NCBI RefSeq assembly: GCF_000186865.1
Contig: NW_008705564.1
Span: forward strand, 758,885-775,191
Reading direction: 5' to 3'
DNA from: Aureococcus anophagefferens
Lineage: Eukaryota > Sar > Pelagophyceae > Pelagomonadales > Pelagomonadaceae
DNA length: 16,307 bases
Numbering within the stretch: the stretch's first letter is position 1; each line of letters opens with the position of its first letter. A program made the translations under genes and the position numbers. Shown piece after piece: positions 13,291 to 16,307 of this stretch. Below the pieces are notes generated by a model. It saw only the letters and a program-made list of their open reading frames with translations. It searched no databases and was not told the origin of the DNA.

Positions 13291-15045
13291 ATGTTCGCGC
13301 CGCCAACGCTAGCAGTACTGGAGAAGCGCGGCGAGGCTTTGAAGCGGCGGAGCACGCACGTCGTGCCGCGCTACATGAAGCCCAAGAACAGTGCGACGCA
13401 CCACCGCCGGAAGCGGCGCCCAGCCCAGGCCCACGACGAGGAGCGGTCCGGGCGCAAGAAGGCGCCGTTCATGGACGAGAAGCAGCTCGAGCGGTCCCTC
13501 AACTTCGGCGCGGAGCGGCTCTACGCCATGATCCACGACGGCTACGGCCTCTACGACGCCACGCTCAAAGCGTGCGAGGAGGTGAACTTCAAGGCCGGCC
13601 GCGACGGCAACCTCGCCGAGGTCCACCCCGTGCAGCTCGCGGGCTGGTTCGACATGATGCTCGAGGGCCGCCACCAGCGCCGCGGCCGCCGGCGCCGCGA
13701 GAAGCGGAAGCGGCGCGGGCCCGAGCCCGGCTCCGCGCTCGAGACGTATTTACAAACCGAGGAGGCGAAGAACGCCGTCGAGGCGCCGCCGCGCGTCGCC
13801 CATCGGAGCTCCGAGGTGCGCGACGCCATGCGGGCCATGCTCGCGGCCTGGCGCGAGCAGGTCATCCTGACCCGCGAGCAGATCGCGCGCGAAGCGGAGG
13901 CCTTGAAGGAGGAGATGCGGCTCAACAATTTAAAGATGGCCGGCGCCAAGGGCGGCAAGGAGCAGGAGCGGCGCTACTACAAGTGGGTCTGTTTCACGGC
14001 TCTAAAGTTCTACCTGCGGCGGCGGCGCATCGAGAAGAAGCGCGCGGCGCGGCGCGCGCGGTTCCAGGGCGCGATCTCCCGCGCGTTGACGGACAAGCTC
14101 GGCCTCGGCCTGCCCCGCCTCCTCGGCGGCGGCGGCGACTCGTCGGCGGCGGCGGCCTACGGCGGCTTCGCGAGCCTCCCGATGAAGATGAAGTTGAAGG
14201 ACCGCGGCGGCGGCGACCGCGTGTCGCGGTTCATGAACGTCGTCGAGGCCGTGCGATCCAGCGCGCAGAGCGGCGACCCGGCGCCGGGGAAGCTGGCCCT
14301 GCCCCACGGCCTCAAGCGCACGGAGACCCAGAAGGGCCGCCTCGACGCCGAGGTCGACGCCGACGACGAGCTCAGCGACGGGAGCGACGATCTGGACGCC
14401 GTCGCCGAGGGCGACGAGGACACGCTCGACGACGAGGCGTCCCTCGCGACGGACACGATGACCTTCGCGTCGTCCTGCGGCACGGAGGAGACGCGGTCCG
14501 CGGCGCCGGTGAGTCGGTTCGGCACGACCGCGGACCTCGGCCGCCGCACGGAGCGGCGGAGCTTCCGGCCCAAGGCGCCGCCGGGCCCCGTGCCGTCCTT
14601 CCTGCGCAAGGGGCGGCGCGTATTCGACCCGGGCATGCCGACGCTGCCGCCGTCGGCGTCCGCGCACAGTCTGCTGTCGGCGACGAACGTCACGTCGTTC
14701 CTCCCGCGCGTCGACTCGAGCCTGTTGCTGCGCTTCGCCGCCAAGGAGGAGCGGGACCTCGCCGCCTTCCACGAGCAGAAGGCGCTGGACCACCTCGCGC
14801 GGACGGCCCTGCCGGCCATCGACGACGCGAGCGCCGACGAGCCCGAGGACGGCGAGTCGCCCGAGGCCCCGGCGGACGAGCCGCCGGAGGCCGCCGCGGG
14901 CGGCCGCGCGGGCTTCGCCTTCCACGGCGTCTCCAAGCCGGCGCCGCGGCGGAAGTCGTCGGCGCCGCCGCGGCGCGTCGGCGGCGGCGGCAAGTTCGAC
15001 TGGAAGCAGAAGGTCAAGTCCAAGCTCGTTCATCTTAGGTTCTAA
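13291..15045 (+). CDS. Unrecognised 584-aa basic/acidic protein
   Basis: No named domain is recognised. The N-terminal part (1-60) is very basic. A possibly folded block at about 60-125 contains FGAERLYAMIHDGYGLYDAT and VHPVQLAGWFDMMLEG. A strongly basic cluster RRGRRRREKRKRRG (130-143) and another at 241-258 (YLRRRRIEKKRAARRARF) flank a helix-rich probable coiled coil (about 175-260) holding YKWVCFTALKFYL (230-242). An acidic patch (352-388, Asp/Glu-rich) is followed by Ser/Pro-rich and mostly disordered sequence. The C-terminus is basic (FDWKQKVKSKLVHLRF). Basic clusters could serve nuclear localisation or RNA/DNA binding, but this is inference. ATG 13291 has A at -3; in-frame ATGs at residues 29 and 61 are alternatives. 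Third-position GC matches neighbouring genes, supporting a real coding frame. Divergent from the phosphatase gene. Confidence 0.75.
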   Translation: MFAPPTLAVLEKRGEALKRRSTHVVPRYMKPKNSATHHRRKRRPAQAHDEERSGRKKAPFMDEKQLERSLNFGAERLYAMIHDGYGLYDATLKACEEVNFKAGRDGNLAEVHPVQLAGWFDMMLEGRHQRRGRRRREKRKRRGPEPGSALETYLQTEEAKNAVEAPPRVAHRSSEVRDAMRAMLAAWREQVILTREQIAREAEALKEEMRLNNLKMAGAKGGKEQERRYYKWVCFTALKFYLRRRRIEKKRAARRARFQGAISRALTDKLGLGLPRLLGGGGDSSAAAAYGGFASLPMKMKLKDRGGGDRVSRFMNVVEAVRSSAQSGDPAPGKLALPHGLKRTETQKGRLDAEVDADDELSDGSDDLDAVAEGDEDTLDDEASLATDTMTFASSCGTEETRSAAPVSRFGTTADLGRRTERRSFRPKAPPGPVPSFLRKGRRVFDPGMPTLPPSASAHSLLSATNVTSFLPRVDSSLLLRFAAKEERDLAAFHEQKALDHLARTALPAIDDASADEPEDGESPEAPADEPPEAAAGGRAGFAFHGVSKPAPRRKSSAPPRRVGGGGKFDWKQKVKSKLVHLRF

Positions 15046-15154
15046 GGGGGTTTAATACGAAGTCAGAGTTGCGCTATGGTTTCGGAGGTCCCGTTTTCTG
15101 ATGATCGGGCTACGATTTAATCTAAGAGCGACCTGCGCGGTCCCCGTACTGCCA

Positions 15155-15180
15155 GATGGCGCATGATTTAATATGCCATC
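15155..15180. repeat. AT-loop inverted repeat
   Basis: Arms GATGGCGCAT (15155-15164) and ATATGCCATC (15171-15180) pair at 8 of 10 positions plus one G-U pair, with the 6-base loop GATTTA. It lies about 110 bp past the end of the 584-aa gene and might form a hairpin in RNA. Confidence 0.6.
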
Positions 15181-15706
15181 ATCGTGTTTTTGGACCAACC
15201 ATGGCCATTGAAAAACAGAATCATGCAGTCAAGGTATCTTCTGCGACCACGGTTTTCTGGGCGTCCGATGCAGCGGTTCCAGGACTTGGCGCGGCGCTCG
15301 GTCTGTGGACCATGCCGCGCCTCGGGCCCGACTGCGAGTCGCTCGGGAAAGACCACCGGTCGATGGCGAGCAACTTGGTTCGCGTCGGGGCAGCCCGTGG
15401 ATGACGAGAACGGCCGTTAACGATGGTGGGCGACCGACGAGGGGCCCAACTTAGTTCCAGAGGTCGAGCGGTGCGCTAGACCCTGGGTAAGCCACCCCTG
15501 GAATGTTTTCCCGGAGGTCTCTGCTTAGCACTGGCGCACCGAACGTCTCATTCATTGCGCGGTGAGCACCGTGTCACCCGCGGCGCCGCGCGCCCGTCGG
15601 AGGCGCTGAGATGATCTCGATCAAATCGACTCGAGCCGAGGAGCTGTCGCGAGGGCATCTGGTGGCCCCCATGACGAACGATTCCCGACGCTCTGTGGCT
15701 CGAAAG

Positions 15707-15724
15707 CGACCCGAAATTGGGTCG
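15707..15724. repeat. Short perfect hairpin CGACCC/GGGTCG
   Basis: Arms CGACCC (15707-15712) and GGGTCG (15719-15724) are perfectly complementary around the 6-base loop GAAATT. Short enough to be chance in GC-rich DNA; listed because it sits in the gene-free interval. Confidence 0.4.
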
Positions 15725-16003
15725 GGGGAAGCTGCCGAGCCTCACTGCACCCCCTGAAGCTGCCCGTTTGCGCCACCTCGCAATCGTTTGGATGTCGCGT
15801 CTTCGCAGGTGCCTCGCCCACATGTTTGCGGACCTCGAAGCCACTGGGATCGTTGCACGTCCCTTCATATTCGCGGAGCTCTGGACGTCCAACAGTTCAC
15901 CAAGCATCTCGTCGGTCGAGCGCAGCGATGCGGAGATGCGATGCGGACCGGGCTGTCGAGGTATCGTTGTCGTCAATGTTGACGAAATTCAATGGCTATG
16001 GTT

Positions 16004-16024
16004 GATTTAAAATGGAATTAAATC
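16004..16024. repeat. Perfect AT-rich hairpin GATTTAA/TTAAATC
   Basis: Arms GATTTAA (16004-16010) and TTAAATC (16018-16024) with a 7-base loop. The same GATTTAA word occurs in direct orientation at 15114 and 15165. The arms are A/T-rich in an otherwise G/C-rich genome. Confidence 0.6.
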
Positions 16025-16082
16025 GGCGCGCAGGTTGCCGGCGCCGGCCAGCCTCCGGCGTCCCTTCTAGCCGACGTAGATT

Positions 16083-16115
16083 AAATAATCCAGCGCGACG
16101 GCGTTGTGATTATTT
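16083..16115. repeat. AT-rich inverted repeat AAATAATC/GATTATTT
   Basis: Eight-base perfect arms (16083-16090 and 16108-16115) around a 17-base GC-rich loop. It lies 60 bp right of the previous hairpin, making a cluster of A/T-rich inverted repeats. Confidence 0.55.
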
Positions 16116-16276
16116 CGCAGGGACATCGGCGTCGGCAGATCGATTTGTCTCCCCTTCGTTCCCTAGTCTACAAGCTCGTGGGGGTGCACGATATCCCGAG
16201 CGAGGGGAACCTGCTCTACTAATTCAGGTCGCTGTGCTTGTCCTTGGATCCAACCGGCGGAGATACTTAAAAACCA

Positions 16277-16307
16277 TTAGCTCTTCCGCAGGAGGTCGAG
16301 CACGGCG
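16277..16307 (-). CDS. Probable C-terminal codons of a gene beyond the right edge
   Basis: On the - strand the last bases read as nine sense codons ending AVLDLLRKS and a TAA stop (16277-16279). Codon choice (GCC, GTG, CTC, GAC, CTC, CTG, CGG, AAG, AGC) is exactly the G/C-ending bias of the other genes, and the amphipathic helix-like end is typical of a real C-terminus. The sharp return to high GC precisely at this stop supports it. Too short to name. Confidence 0.45.
   Translation of the reverse strand, partial: AVLDLLRKS

Larger units (their letters stand above)
15046..16276. other. 1.2-kb lower-GC interval without a convincing gene
   Basis: Composition drops visibly from the very GC-rich coding DNA to a near-even mix (for example around 15181-15260). 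Short opposed frames exist (15156-15404 +, 15548-15976 -, 15717-16010 +), but none has recognisable motifs or the GC3 bias of the other genes. It is punctuated by GATTTAA/TTAAATC words at 15114, 15165, 16004 and 16018, and by small hairpins (separate entries). I see no tRNA, rRNA or spliceosomal RNA signature. It could be a promoter, a non-coding RNA, or decayed mobile or pseudogene sequence. Confidence 0.6.

Noticed and set aside
10088..13306. 1072-codon open frame on the - strand overlapping the phosphatase
   Set aside because: It is an out-of-frame shadow of the phosphatase and the two-helix gene, with Arg/Ala/Gly-rich low-complexity translation and no motifs; long spurious frames are expected at this GC content.
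15548..15976. 142-codon - strand frame in the lower-GC interval
   Set aside because: No motifs, no GC3 bias like the other genes, overlaps an equally plausible opposed frame (15717-16010), and is of a length that can arise by chance. A protein search with a significant hit would change this.
16037..16048. Perfect 12-bp palindrome GCCGGCGCCGGC
   Set aside because: Simple GC palindromes of this size are common in such GC-rich DNA; no partner copy or element boundary is seen.
15046..16307. Search for tRNA, 5S rRNA or spliceosomal RNA genes
   Set aside because: No T-loop consensus, 5S internal control region or U-snRNA landmark was found by eye; a covariance-model scan would be decisive.
1..16307. 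A dedicated biosynthetic or defence gene cluster
   Set aside because: The enzymes present belong to unrelated pathways and lie on alternating strands; proximity reflects genome compaction rather than a shared pathway.

Overview
The window looks like nuclear DNA of a GC-rich, gene-dense, photosynthetic eukaryote. The genes are eukaryotic: a tri-snRNP splicing protein, a myotubularin phosphatase, a MYND/ankyrin protein and a kynurenine aminotransferase. They have Kozak-type start contexts, very high GC at third codon positions and no recognisable bacterial ribosome-binding sites. Two proteins begin with hydrophobic plus basic leaders of the kind used to target secondary plastids, which suggests a stramenopile-type alga. 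A pelagophyte such as Aureococcus is my guess from composition and style, not something the sequence proves. All recognisable reading frames run uninterrupted, so the locus is essentially intron-free, with one intron-like segment straddling the stop codon of the aminotransferase.

Layout, left to right: (1-2055) a head-to-head pair of related, unrecognised proteins, the left one cut by the window edge, both with MGxxxS myristoylation-type N-termini. (2065-2682, -) GNAT acetyltransferase. (2739-4046, +) kynurenine/2-aminoadipate aminotransferase. (4244-5221, +) uroporphyrinogen-III C-methyltransferase with a plastid-type leader. (5265-5825, -) a second GNAT acetyltransferase. (6110-6820, +) SNRNP27, a U4/U6.U5 tri-snRNP protein. 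(7001-9061, -) ankyrin/MYND protein. (9208-10122, +) S-formylglutathione hydrolase. (10196-10912, +) predicted plastid-targeted two-helix membrane protein of unknown role. (10918-13170, -) PX-domain myotubularin phosphatase. (13291-15045, +) large unrecognised basic/acidic protein. (15046-16276) a lower-GC stretch without a convincing gene. (16277-16307, -) what looks like the last ten codons of another gene.

Strands alternate almost gene by gene (- + - + + - + - + + - + -). Start-to-start gaps are 325, 56, 284, 146 and 120 bp. Most stop-to-stop gaps are tiny: 9, 43, 180 and 5 bp. Promoters are therefore probably shared between divergent neighbours, and 3' ends of convergent neighbours must run into each other's coding sequence. 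The genes do not form one pathway. They are housekeeping functions (siroheme or other tetrapyrrole synthesis, tryptophan/lysine catabolism, formaldehyde detoxification, splicing, phosphoinositide turnover) mixed with lineage-specific unknowns. I found no CRISPR array, complete transposon, tRNA or rRNA gene, and no dedicated new multi-gene system. The most notable items are the divergent paralogue pair, the PX-myotubularin architecture, the duplicated tail plus intron-like segment at the end of the aminotransferase gene, and the unexplained lower-GC interval at the right.
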